A stretch of DNA of 28,133 nt from Scytalidium lignicola (taxonomy: Eukaryota > Ascomycota > Leotiomycetes), in contig NCSJ02000463.1 in assembly GCA_002812745.2 (NCBI GenBank), positions 1 to 28,133 on the forward strand, in the 5' to 3' direction. Shown here piece after piece: positions 10,565 through 21,200 of the stretch. Positions within the stretch are counted from its first letter, which is position 1; every line of letters starts with the position of its first letter. The position numbers and the translations under genes were made by a program. The notes under the pieces were generated by a model that searched no databases, was not told where the DNA came from, and was given only the letters and a program-made list of their open reading frames with translations.

Positions 10565-11020
10565 ACAATCAGCCTAAGATGGTGCATGGGACTCCTTTCC
10601 CTCAATCTTCAGAACTTCTTAAAATGTTTGCTATATCATTGCCCGAGATGAATTTCGGATCGCGTCGCGGTTCCTCCTGACGCGCTTGTCAAACTTCTAA
10701 TTTACCAGGGTGGCCTAGAGTTTCAGGCACTAAACTCGCGCGAACCTTATTATAAAAATTGTGAGTATTTTTGGAAACCCATTGGTTTCTAGGGACACGT
10801 TCAAGATATAATTTTACACCATTATAAATTACCATATATTTGCGCATTGTAGCTGATAAACCACACATATACCAAATATATAACCCATTACCACGCCCGT
10901 TAAACACAGAAAGTGGAGTACATCCAAACCTGTCCTGTTATTTAACTATACAGGCTATATCATATGTAATTACACACCACTGTAAGAAGGACGAGGATGA
11001 TGAGAATGAGAGATCACAAC
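10565..11020. other. Intergenic, PIF1 upstream region
   Basis: No gene supported. The first 100 bases next to the PIF1 start hold its leader on the minus strand, including an out-of-frame upstream ATG near 10598. The rest is AT-rich. Confidence 0.45.
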
Positions 11021-11308
11021 ATGAAATGGGTAGTCGCTATAGTAGATTCGTGGACTCATGAGGACGCGAGGCAAAATGAGACGGCCACACAATCAATGCC
11101 GAGGATATCCAACCTGAAGTAGACGATGACCTAGGAAACAACTTTTATCGACGAAGAGATCACCTTTCCAACAGCAGAGGATATAGAAAGCAAGTTAAAA
11201 GAACGAATTGAAATGGAAAAGAACCCTATGGAACTTCATGCTGAACGGCCTTGCCGGGGCAATCCTGAAGTTCGCCGAAGCTTGAAGAAGCAGATGCAAA
11301 ACGGATAA
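10985..11308 (+). pseudogene. Decayed acidic reading frame
   Basis: On the plus strand, one frame reads KKDEDDENERSQHEMGSRYS up to a TGA at 11059-11061. The same frame passes a second TGA and continues as NAEDIQPEVDDDLGNN. A shift near 11140-11150 moves into another frame (IDEEITFPTAEDIESKLKER, then MEKNPMELHAERPCRGNPEV) that ends at TAA 11306-11308. The charged, codon-like composition in successive frames looks like a former gene with two nonsense codons and one frameshift. Both stops are TGA, which a CGA-to-TGA transition would explain. I do not recognise the protein. Alternatives are chance or an intron-rich short gene; I found no splice solution. It lies between PIF1 and the PUB1 3' end. 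Confidence 0.35.
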
Positions 11309-11420
11309 ATCAAGTGGCACATCAGTATAACGCTCCCATCCCATAACCAGCATTACGATAGCATCAACAAACTAAAAGTACTTAAGAGGGAAAGAGGTGA
11401 TGAAAAAGAAGGGTAAACAA

Positions 11421-13175
11421 TCATCCCTGGTAGCCTCCAAAGCCATTTCCAAAATTCCCGCCAGCAGGGGCACTCCACTGAGCATTTGGAGTCTGCTGAG
11501 CGCCTCTGCCGTAACCGCCAGCACTAGCAGGAGCTCCGTAGCCCATTTGTGGGTTCGGGTACTGACTGGGAGACTGGGCAGGAGGGCCACCGTAACCACC
11601 CTGTTGGGCTCCAAATTGGCCTGGAGATTGCTGGTTAGTCATAGGTCCGGCTGATTGAGATCCTTGTGGCTGAGGCATACCACCATATTGAGGGAAATAA
11701 GCGGAGGGAGTTCCAGGATATCCACCAGGAGTCGGGCCGGCTTGAGGGCTGTAAGGTTGCTGTGAACCATCAAATCCGGCTTGAACAGGTGCTTTATCTT
11801 TACCCCACTACGAAAGTCAGTTAGGTGAGAGGATAGTAGGTTGAATAAACTTACACTGCATTTAAGAGGACGTCCATTAACGTTATAACCACTCAATTGG
11901 CAAATAGCCATCGCCGCATTCTCGTGAGTATCCATTTTGACAAAAGCAAAACCTCGATCTGCCTGGAAGCGAGTTTCTACAACGTAACCAAAATTCTGGA
12001 ATAGAGGAACTAGGTCGTTCTGAGTTGTATACGGAGTAAGATTTCCGACATAACATGTGGTCTGCCATGCTGGGGTCTGCTGGACGATCATATCATAACT
12101 CTGGACACCGTGAGTTGGGAAATGATGGTGACCAAAAGGTGTCGTTGGTGTCATTCCAATCGCGCTCATTGCCTGTTGTTGTGAAATGGAAGGCTGTCCC
12201 TTTTGATTTGCCCAGTTACATCGGATAGCACGAGAGCCAAGCCATTCTCCATCCATTGAGCTCAAGGCCTTCTCGGCATCCTGCCTTTCACGGAAAGCAA
12301 CAAAACCATAACCTCGGGATCGACCGGTTTTCATATCCCACATTACCCGTGCTTCAGATACAGATCCAAAGGCAGAGAATGCCTGAAGAAGGACTTCATC
12401 GTTAACCTCATTAGAAAGGTCGCCAACAAAAATGTGGAAATGGTTGGAAGTATCCTCTTTACTCTGCGTATTAGACTGATACGCCCAGTTGACACGAATT
12501 TCCTATAAGATCAGTTAGCACATAATTGGACTTTAAGAGGTTATGCAGTCCTTACAGCTTGGTGCACTCGTCTCCCATTCAAGGTCTGCATGGCACGCTC
12601 AGCCGCTCCTGGATCATCATACTCTACAAAACCATAATTAAATCCCTTCGACTGGAACTAAACCGCGATTAGCATGTTATTCTAAGATTCAATGTTTGGA
12701 AAAGGAAAAGCAGCACTTGTGATTCTCCTTCCGGAATGGCGAACGCTGCAATCCTTGACATTTCGTCACTCATAAAATTGCTACTGGAAACACGTACATT
12801 CTTGTCAGGAATAATTTTGACATTCTGAACGTGGCCCGTAGTTTCGAAGATTTGGCGAAGGACGTCTTCCGTGACCCGGGGATCCAAGCCTCCAACATAT
12901 AAAGCACGCTTATTGGGTTCCGGAGCAGCTCGTCGAACATATCCGCCAGCACTGTCCGGAGACATGACACCTCCATTATCGCCCATCGGGGATGTTATTG
13001 CGGTGGGAATTGGATTGGTGTTCTGAGGAATAATCACAGGTGCAAGCGGTGGCGGGGGCATGTGAGGAGGGTTGCCCTGAGAGCCATGTCCATTTTCGTA
13101 GCCTGGGGCTCCAGCAGATGGCTGAGGAGGTGGAGGAAGCTGGGCACCAGATGGCGGAGGTGCTTTATCAGACAT
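11421..13175 (-). CDS. PUB1: PUB1/TIA-1-type RNA-binding protein with three RRMs
   Basis: Four exons: 13175-12798, 12657-12556, 12502-11855 and 11807-11421 (introns of 140, 53 and 47 bp), all phase 0, giving 504 aa. Seen: a Pro-rich N-terminus (1-88); RRM1 at about 90-165 with RNP2 ALYVGGL and RNP1 KGFNYGFVEY; RRM2 at about 182-258 with IFVGDL and RGYGFVAF; RRM3 at about 308-378 with CYVGNL and RGFAFVKM; then a Gln/Gly/Pro/Tyr-rich prion-like tail. Three RRMs plus the conserved LKCSWGK after RRM3 are the Pub1/TIA-1/TIAR pattern. Family role: binds U- and AU-rich RNA in nucleus and cytoplasm, affects mRNA stability and enters stress granules. The 140-bp first intron is unusually long here and has an in-frame stop if retained. 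The upstream region is strongly pyrimidine-rich on the coding strand, suggesting a long leader. Confidence 0.93.
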
Positions 13176-13990
13176 TTTTAGGGTCGACTAAGAATGGAAA
13201 GAAATTTGCGAGAAATCCTGAGCAATAAATAACTCAGTCGAAGTGTAGGAAAGCGATAAGAGAGCGAGACCTTGAGGTGGTCTGGGGATTGTCAAAATCA
13301 AGCTGCAGAAGGTTGCGTGGTATTGCTAAAATCTGGCCTGCCCGAACGATAAGAAGCGCGCTCTGATATCTCAAGACTTGATAGACAGAAAATGCGAATT
13401 ATTATTCGAGAAAGTTGAGAGACATCAAAGAGAGAGAGTCGTTGATGTGCGAGAATGTGGAATGGATTGGAGAGGCTGCAAAATGTGACAAAGGGTTTGA
13501 AGAATGAGGGGATCGCGACTGGACCCTGAGAAGATCGTAAAACCAAGAGATAATAGATGAGGATTATTATGATCAACGATGACAAGCACGAGTTGAAGGG
13601 AACAAAGGAACCACGAAAACGACGACAGGAAAAAGGAGGAGGACTCAGATTCCAGACGCCGATCGATGATGGGAAACACTGTGATTGCAAAAAGGTGTTT
13701 GAAGAGATGCGCGAAAGCGAGAAACATGAGAAGTTCAGAAGGGTGTTGGTTAGCGTCTGCTGCCACGCGAGAGTTGCCGCCTTAGGCGTAGATTCAGAAA
13801 TGAATGAACGTGAGAGTGAAAGACACGAGCTATCAAATTCGGTGAAAGAGACATGGACACAGGCAATTTAGATGAGATAAATTGACGACATAGGAAAATG
13901 TAGAAATCAGATATTTCAGCAAAAGAATAATCTAAAGTGGTGTCTGAAATCTCATTCTCTCTCCTTTTTACCTGCCTCAAAAGTGCCGCG
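13176..13990 (-). promoter_or_regulatory. Pyrimidine-rich PUB1 leader/promoter region
   Basis: Read on the minus strand, this 0.8 kb is dominated by CT-rich tracts (the plus strand is GA-rich, for example around 13425-13440 and 13600-13650). Such tracts are typical of fungal promoters and 5' leaders. Several short reading frames occur, but none looks conserved or coding. Assignment as PUB1 leader is inferred from its position and composition. Confidence 0.45.
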
Positions 13991-14645
13991 GAAGGAGTAC
14001 TTGAGCCTTACCTATCAAATAACTGAGGGGGTTTTAATTAATAGCAAGGAATACCTTCCCCGCAAGAGTTTGACTTGGGAGCTGTAGCAAAAAGTCATTG
14101 AAATACCAGCTCAGAGCCAAAGATGCGGATACTCTTAAGATTAGCCTTCGCAAGGGGCGCGGGCACCATATTAAGGGGTACAGTACATGTGCGTACGGAT
14201 TAATCATAGTACCGCAAGAAAATTGCCCCGCACACACTGAGAAAGTTGAACCCTTTACCTCAGAAATAACAAGTCGTAATTTTTCAACAAATTGGGGGTT
14301 AAAATCAATGCCTATTTAAATAATACAGGCGTACCTTAAAGATAATGATTCTAGGACATATTCACCGTTTCTCTCCTTATAATAGTCGTAGTGTCTAGGT
14401 TGATCGAGCTGTCTGGGATAAGGTTTGGAGCTACCAATGCACGGGCCTTCAGGGCCTAAGCTCGCGAGGTCAGCAACGTCTCCATATTTCAAAGGAAGGA
14501 CCATTAAACATCCTAGTTGCTCTATTTCGACTTTCACCTACCAAACCACAAGATATTCTCTATATTTTATTAGTATACTCTGAGTTTTTGGTTTAGGTCC
14601 TTCTTATCTCTTATCATTCCATCTTTCCCAATTCCATTCGCGCCA
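13991..14645. other. Intergenic between divergent PUB1 and MED2-like genes
   Basis: No gene I can support. A minus-strand frame at 14316-14537 (63 codons from its first ATG) has mixed composition, with KYGDVADLASLGPEGPCIG and RHYDYYKERNGEYVLESL. It resembles protein more than random sequence does, but it has no splice context and no recognised family, so I leave it as a possible relic. The last 100 bases are the MED2-like promoter. Confidence 0.4.
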
Positions 14646-15849
14646 ATGCCGCCAACAGAACGTATTAAACACCCTTTAGCTATTCTCCAGAGCATGATCA
14701 ATGGCATCGTAGGCACCTATCACTATGACTTATTCCCTAGATACCTCTTGCTCATAATTCTTTAGCTTATAGAAACCGGTAAAGCTCTTCGTGCTTCAGA
14801 CAAAGACAGTGGAAAGACTCTTTCGCAGGCGAATGCCAGGCTCCGATCTACCATTCCTAGCGCCATCGACAATTTCCATCAGGCCCTTGATGAAATTGAA
14901 AGTAATATAGTATGATGCCTACAATCGCTTTTTGTGGAAACTTAAATCTAACTTTGGACAGGTTAGAGCTAAAGCTGTCTTGACACGAGATCTCGAGGAA
15001 CTTCGTGCAAAAAGACTCGCGGCAGACAACCTAGTAACTCAACCTCCTGAAGATACTGCGACCACAGAAAATGCGAAAGCTGTAGAGGAACCCACAACAA
15101 CAGAGGTGGTTGTTAATGACACACTATCAATACAGCAGCCTCTAATCGAGGAGAACAATATTAGCGGGAAGCCTCAAGAAGCAGAGCCTAGTATGAAGGA
15201 TATTGGACATGAAGGAGAAGGAAATTTAGAAGTGGCTGCTACCTCAGGCGCCGAAAACACACAGCCGGTACAACCTGCGCCATCGGATGCTGTTGGATTA
15301 GGCATCGATACGGGGGAGGAGAAGCACGATGACGTCGGGCAACAGACTGATGAACAACATGATATACTGAATGAACTTTTTGATATGGATGGGAACAATC
15401 ATGCGGGAGACTCAAGTCTCAGTTATGATGGCATGGACTTTTCGCTTCAAAGTACGGATACTGCCAACAATGATCAGACCCAGGATCAATCGCAGCTACA
15501 AAATCATAGTTTTGATCTATCGACTTTTGGAGATGCGTCGCAAGGGAACAATATAGCTATGGAGTCTACGCATAATCATGATGCATTAAATTTGAATGAT
15601 GCTCCGGTTCTGCAAGACACGGCATCTGGTGACCGAGGGGAGACTGCAGACAAGCAGAATCTTTTTGGCCTTGGAGAGAATACCAATGGCACCGATGCTA
15701 TGAACATTGATTTTGATACGAATATGGTTGGTGGGGACGACAGCATGTTTGACGACCTATTCTTTAACACAGAAGACAACAACAACTTGAGCGGTGGTGG
15801 AGGTAATGGTGGAGAGTTCGACGATGCTTTCTTCGGGCTTGATAATTAG
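14646..15849 (+). CDS. Acidic Asn/Asp-rich protein, candidate Mediator tail subunit Med2
   Basis: Three exons: 14646-14708, 14766-14909 and 14962-15849 (introns of 57 and 52 bp, the second with CTAAC), giving 364 aa. Seen: a helical N-terminus of about 90 residues (HPLAILQSMINGILIETGK, then AIDNFHQALDEIE, KAVLTRDLEELRAKR). It is followed by a long disordered acidic region with repeated aromatic-acidic clusters (NELFDMDGNNH, GMDFSLQS, DSMFDDLFFNTE, EFDDAFFGLDN). Family knowledge: yeast Med2 and the Candida Tlo proteins have a short helical domain with an FHxxLD motif followed by an acidic Asn/Asp-rich activation-like tail. FHQALD at residues 58-63 sits at the matching place. I infer a divergent Med2, which would act in the nucleus linking activators to RNA polymerase II. 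A generic acidic nuclear protein is the alternative. Confidence 0.75.
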
Positions 15850-16510
15850 GCTAGACAGGACAACTCGGAATAGAGTTCATTGGGATAATAAGCCGGGGAC
15901 AAGGCTCTAGGAGGATGATTCAAATATGTATATACCATATCACTTTTGACTTTTAGCGTATCCACCTTATCTTGCTTCAAACTACGGAGTACCGCAAGTA
16001 GCTAGAACTATGACTGTAGCTGTACCACAGCATATAAATATTCATGTGTCAACACTGTTTTGTTAAAAGTGGAGATAGGTGACATGCATCAGCCGGATCA
16101 GCCCAAACATCGGACAAATCGAAGATAGTTGAAACTGTCGGGGCAGCCGGATGTGAATTGGAATCCCCTCTCCCGATTTCGGTATCTTGCCAACTTGCAT
16201 GGCAACACGAGACGAGGTAGCATTGGCGATAAGCGTGGCCTGGCTCCTTGGGCTGGGAGCAGGTTCGCTTACCCGGACTGAGTGGCAGGCTCCACCGCAG
16301 CAGGCTTCGAAGTCACTCCACAACCGAAGATCGACCAACTTAAACTTAATCTCCTATCGATCCCATCATTTTTCGAAACAATAAACCCCAGAATACAAAA
16401 ACACAGTCTTGACGCACGCAGCGATTCTACCAACGCTCTATCACCAGCCAGACGCGTCTCGATCGGCGGAATATCGATGTACAGGCCGCCAATCACCACC
16501 AGAGCCAACC
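15850..16510. other. Intergenic, MED2-like 3' flank and SNF4 promoter
   Basis: No gene seen. It contains a CGG-N4-CCG inverted repeat at 15985-15994, two copies of CAGCCGGAT at 16090-16098 and 16144-16152, and a CCCCT stress-element core at 16165-16169. The right half is moderately GC-rich and pyrimidine-rich, consistent with the SNF4 promoter and leader. Confidence 0.45.
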
Positions 16511-17816
16511 ATGTCTGATGCGGGAGCAGCGTCTCGGGCAGCCGAGCCCAATCCTAACGAGGCCATGCCATCGCCAACGATAATCGCTAGACATGGTCAC
16601 GAGCCGATGATTGCCCAACCTTCCACGTTCCTCATTCCCCCAGGCCAGAATCGCACGATGCCAGAGAAGCCGCTGACCGCACTGGACAAGGACCAGAGGC
16701 TCGGGTTGGTATGTAGACCCCATGGATGTCGTCCTCGGCGGAGGTGCGGGGCACACGTCTCTCGACCTGCAAGGCTGATTCATGTCATGAATAGAAATCA
16801 ATCCGAGACTTCCTCAAAGTTCGCACCAGTTACGATGTCCTCCCTCTCTCCTTTCGCCTCATCATCCTCAGCACCGAGCTACTTGTCAGCAAGAGCTTGA
16901 CAATTCTTCTGCAAAATGGTATGTTCCAATCCTGCAAAGCCCGAAATTCGAGGGCTGATAGCGCAAAGGCATTGTTTCGGCCCCACTATGGGACTCCCAT
17001 ACCTCAACCTTTGCAGGTCTCCTCACCACATCCGACTATATAAATGTTATTCAATATTACTGGCAAAATCCGGATGCTCTCAACCAGATAGACCAGTTTA
17101 GGTTGAGTAGCTTACGAGGTACGAGTCCCCTTAGCAAGTGGTTTCGGGATTAGGCTGAATGCAAAGCAGAAATTGAGAAGGCGATTGGCGTCCTTCCTCT
17201 GGAAACTCTTTCCGTAAACCCAGAACGTCCCCTATATGAGGCTTGCCGGCAAATGCTGAAGACTCGGGCCCGACGCATCCCCCTCGTCGACATTGATGAC
17301 GAAACAAAGCGAGAATCCGTAGTTAGCGTCATAACACAGTATAGAATCTTGAAGTTCATTGCTGTTAACGTCAATGAGACCGAGATGCTCAAAAAGCCCG
17401 TGTCAGAGATTGGGCTGGGCACTTACCAGAATCTGCAAACAGCTACTATGGACACAACTGTGATTGAAGTCATCCATAGCATGGTTAAGTATAACATCTC
17501 GAGTGTTCCTATTGTCGACGAAGTAGGCCGAGTTCTTAATGTCTTTGAGGCAGTTGATGTCATTGCTGTTATTAAAGGAGGGCAGTATGATGAGCTCTCC
17601 ACAAGTGTCGGCGATGCATTGTCGAAGAGATCCGACGACTTTGCTGGTATTTACACCTGTAGCGAGGATGATAGACTGGACTCGATCTTCGACACCATTC
17701 GCAAGTCTAGGGTGCATCGGTTGGTTGTCATTGATGAAGATAATCGCCTAAAGGGAGTAATCTCCCTCTCCGATATTCTGCAGTATGTCTTGGTAAGCGG
17801 CGAGGCAGATGAGTAG
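16511..17816 (+). CDS. SNF4: SNF4, AMPK/SNF1 kinase gamma subunit
   Basis: Four exons: 16511-16708, 16795-16918, 16969-17118 and 17170-17816 (introns of 86, 50 and 51 bp), giving 372 aa. Seen: a disordered N-terminus to about residue 60, then four CBS repeats. Recognisable segments are [48 protein letters not shown] with [49 protein letters not shown] and [20 protein letters not shown]. These are near-signature for fungal Snf4. Family role: the regulatory subunit that binds adenine nucleotides in CBS pairs and relieves Snf1 autoinhibition under glucose limitation, in cytosol and nucleus. The length is normal for filamentous fungi (yeast about 320 aa, shorter N-terminus). The start is the ATG in CAACCATGTC; the upstream in-frame sequence has no ATG. 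Confidence 0.95.
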
Positions 17817-18238
17817 GAACGGATAGGTAGTGACCTGAGAAAATATTCGTGTTATGGAGGCGTTGCATAGCGACCTGGCGTATGGTATTGGGCCCCGGGA
17901 TCATGAATACATGGGAGGCTGGCATAGATTTCTTCTTTTATTGTTTCTGATAAGCATAGGTTTTCTGGTCTGCAGCACGCTTGAGAGCTCTCGGCGTAAT
18001 CATGTGGATATATCCAATAAATTTTAACTATAGAAAATATCAAGACAGCTGCTGCGTTGTGGTGGCCTCTCAGAGCTACGCTTTCCTCTTCTGTCCAAGT
18101 GCCAGAGGTACCTACAGGTAAGAGCCACCCACCCCGAGTAGGCTAGAAAGTAGAATATCTTGTTCCACAGCATCACCATTTCTCACCAAACATAATCCCT
18201 TTTGGTCAAATTACTTTTTGGTGCATACGGATTATAAT
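17817..18238 (+). other. Intergenic, SNF4 3' flank and RhoGAP promoter/leader
   Basis: No gene seen. A possible 5' leader intron of the RhoGAP gene is annotated separately at 18118-18170. The rest is AT-rich 3' flank. Confidence 0.45.
18118..18170 (+). other. Possible 5' UTR intron of the RhoGAP gene
   Basis: Seen: CAG|GTAAGA at 18118 and TTCCACAG ending at 18170 enclose 53 bp, the local intron size, 68 bp before the RhoGAP ATG. There is no clear CTAAC branch site. Inference only. Confidence 0.3.
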
Positions 18239-21200
18239 ATGGATTCTCACAATAACGAAAATAGCTCTTCTGCATCGTCATCATTAACTGGTGCAATAAT
18301 TAACTCACAGCAGCAATATTTTGAGTTAGACGCCACCTCGAACGATAACCCGGCTCCACGAGGATTAAAACAGAAGCCTAGGATTCCAAGACACAGAAAG
18401 TCTTTCGTCGACGCTCTCACCAGTCGATTTCCCTTAGGCAGCTCACAGGAGCACGACGAAAACTTTGACACCAATTCTAACTTCAAAAATAGATTTCTCC
18501 TACAACCTAGTAACACTTGGACTTCTTCTTCTGGAGGAGCTACTTCAGAGGATGAGATTGAAGATCGGACAGACTTTGTTGAAGAATATAATAAAATTGC
18601 TAAGAAGGTTCGTTCGTGAATTCAAATAGAAGCAAAAGAAAGACTAATATTTTGTACAGTACGGCCTGCGTTCATTGGTCCCAGAAGATTTCAGACCGAT
18701 TGATGTCAGCTTAATACCCCCTGATTCTTGTTTCTAGTGCTAACGAACAGTGAAGTTCGAATCTGTGGTTACTACATCAGAAAGACAAGGCAGCTGGTTC
18801 TCTCGCAAGCTCTTCAGGAGGTCTTCTTCAACCCAAAGTATTACTGATCAAGAGAGTCGACAGAAGACCAACAATAGCAATTTGGCAAATCCATGGTCGA
18901 GGAAGTCTTGCGAAAAGAATTACGAGCTGCAAGAACTAGTGCGCATCTGCGGTTCGAGTATCGTATATCTCTCATCAGAATATGCAGCAAGCAGCCTTAC
19001 ACTCCCAACCTGCTTGCGAGCCACAGCTCAATATCTCATTCAACATGGTAAGATCCGGAATAACCTGCTATGGCGTTTTTTTCTCTAATCTCTTTTCAGC
19101 TCCTAAAACTCGAGGTATTTTCCGGATCCCCGGTGCACAGAGCACAATAAACTCCCTGTATAAGCATTACTATGCTCTCGATGAAAACGGCGCTGTTATC
19201 TCAACAACGGTTCGCTCCCCAACTTTACCGGAACACATCAAATACAGCGTCCATGACGTTGCTTCAACGTTTAAGAAATTTTTGTCGGGGTTGACCGGGG
19301 GAATTCTTGGATCTCTACATCTATACGACGCGTTGGTTTCAATCCACAGCCACTTACAAGGGGCCCCGGAGGAGACACGAACCAGACAAAGTAAGGTTAG
19401 GTCAAGACTTATTGCTCTTGCAATCACTTCTGAGAGATCACAATTCAGACGAGATTTGATTTGTGCTGTCTTTGGTCTTCTCTCTATGATCGGTCGTGCA
19501 GCTGAAACTGCTCCGAGAGAAGATGACAATGGAAGGCCCCTTCCAACTTCTGATCTAATGGGTTATGGTGCTTTGGGGATAGTATTTGGTCCATTGTTGG
19601 TTGGAGATCTCCTAGACAGCTCTATGATGGTTCTTGCGGAACCTCGAGGCGGTCTTATTGTGGTGCCTGTCAATCAAACGAAGTCTAGAAAGGAAAGATT
19701 CAGAGGGAGCAAAAGTTCCGGAGACCATGTCGCCATGTGCACTAACTTCCAGAAAGTTAAGATAGCTAATAGCATAGCGGAGATGCTCATAACTCACTGG
19801 CGCGATGTTGTCCGTCATATGAAAGACCTAAAAGGTATCAGGCAGGTAGGAGATTTTGGGATTTTGGAAACGAAGGCCCATTTGCAACGAACTCTACGGC
19901 CTTCCGCATCAGACTTGGTTTTACGCAAACAAAGGGATTGGAATGTTGCAGGATCATCTTTCAGAAATGAGGAGAAGAGTATGAGTCCAAGTCCTTCCCT
20001 TCGCGACTTTCTAATTCCATCTCCTATACTGAGCTAATTTTATATCTTAACAGGTAGTGATTCTGCGGACATCTCAAATTTACACGGAGCACTAGATCAA
20101 GAATATGATTTAAAGGTTAGAAAACAAAGATCAAGACGACGTCTAGGATCCAGAAACACGTATTCCGATGCCTCGGCAATCAGCATTCTGTCGCCTACTG
20201 CTGAGGAACCCTCTACTCTAGATCTAGGGTGTTCTCCTCGAAATATTGATAAAGAAGACTCCGACATAACTGCGCCAGGAAAAATGCTTGATGGTGCATA
20301 TGAAAGGTGCCAGCAAGACTTCTCAACCACAAAAGACATTCAAAGCAATCTTCCATGCAAGAGCGACCGTATAGCCCAATCGAAAGACCCCTTAGCAAAA
20401 GTATCCCATGATGAAGATATAGCATCATTGGCTACACTCTCACAAGCAATTGACTTACTAGACCAGTGCTTAGAACCAAATTCGGAACACATAAACGCAG
20501 AAAGCACTCCATTGCACACTAGAAAGCAGGACACAACTGATGAAAGCTTGTTGAAGAGGGCTGTATATACACCAACAAAGAGTCCTCTTAGCAAATACAA
20601 CTCGTCAACAACGAAGACTGAAGTTTCGCAAAGACGTAAGCTCTCTAAGCGGAGAATATCAACAACTTTATACTCAGCAGGCTCTGGTCATATTATTGCT
20701 CCTCACAACTCGGAGGTTTCAAACCCCGCTTATTATACGTACAGTGGACCGGAAAATTCCTAGGACTGGCACAGTAAAAGCTCTTGCTGCCAGATTGAAC
20801 ACCGTGCAATTCAAATCCAAGCCCGTGTCACCGTGCTTTCAGTCAACCAAGAAGAGCTTACCCAGTGATATTCGAGAACGTATCGATTCCCCCAACCGTG
20901 ATATCCTTGCTACCTACACTACCAATACGTCGATTTCGCCCGCTAAATCTCAGTTATCAAAGCATTCAGACATATCGGCTTGTTCAACCTGGAACAAAAC
21001 GCCAGTGAATCGATCTCCAGCAAGACAGCAAAAAGATTCAACGCCAAAGGCAAGCACGCCAAAACTTCCATCCAGATCGCCTTTGGAGAGTTTGACACCG
21101 CTCCGTTCTCTTCACAACAATATTCCTCCAGCTAATAATTTATCATCCGGCAAATCCATTAAAAGTATATGGCATGATAAAAACTCAATTCATACAGTTG

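Noticed and set aside
13298..13690. 130-codon minus-strand frame upstream of PUB1
   Set aside because: Ser/Phe/Leu-rich translation is expected from CT-rich leader DNA; no family, and an overlapping frame is equally open.
16187..16508. Short frames on both strands in the SNF4 promoter
   Set aside because: Overlapping, no protein-like features; better explained as GC-rich promoter sequence.
16409..16510. N-terminal extension of SNF4
   Set aside because: The frame is open upstream but has no ATG; the ATG at 16511 in CAACCATGTC gives the family-typical N-terminus.
18750..18770. GTTCGAATC resembling a tRNA B box
   Set aside because: It lies at a RhoGAP exon start; no matching A box or cloverleaf can be drawn around it.
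20739..20763. 25-bp intron GTACAG...CTAG to fix the RhoGAP frame
   Set aside because: It is in phase but far below a workable intron length in these fungi.
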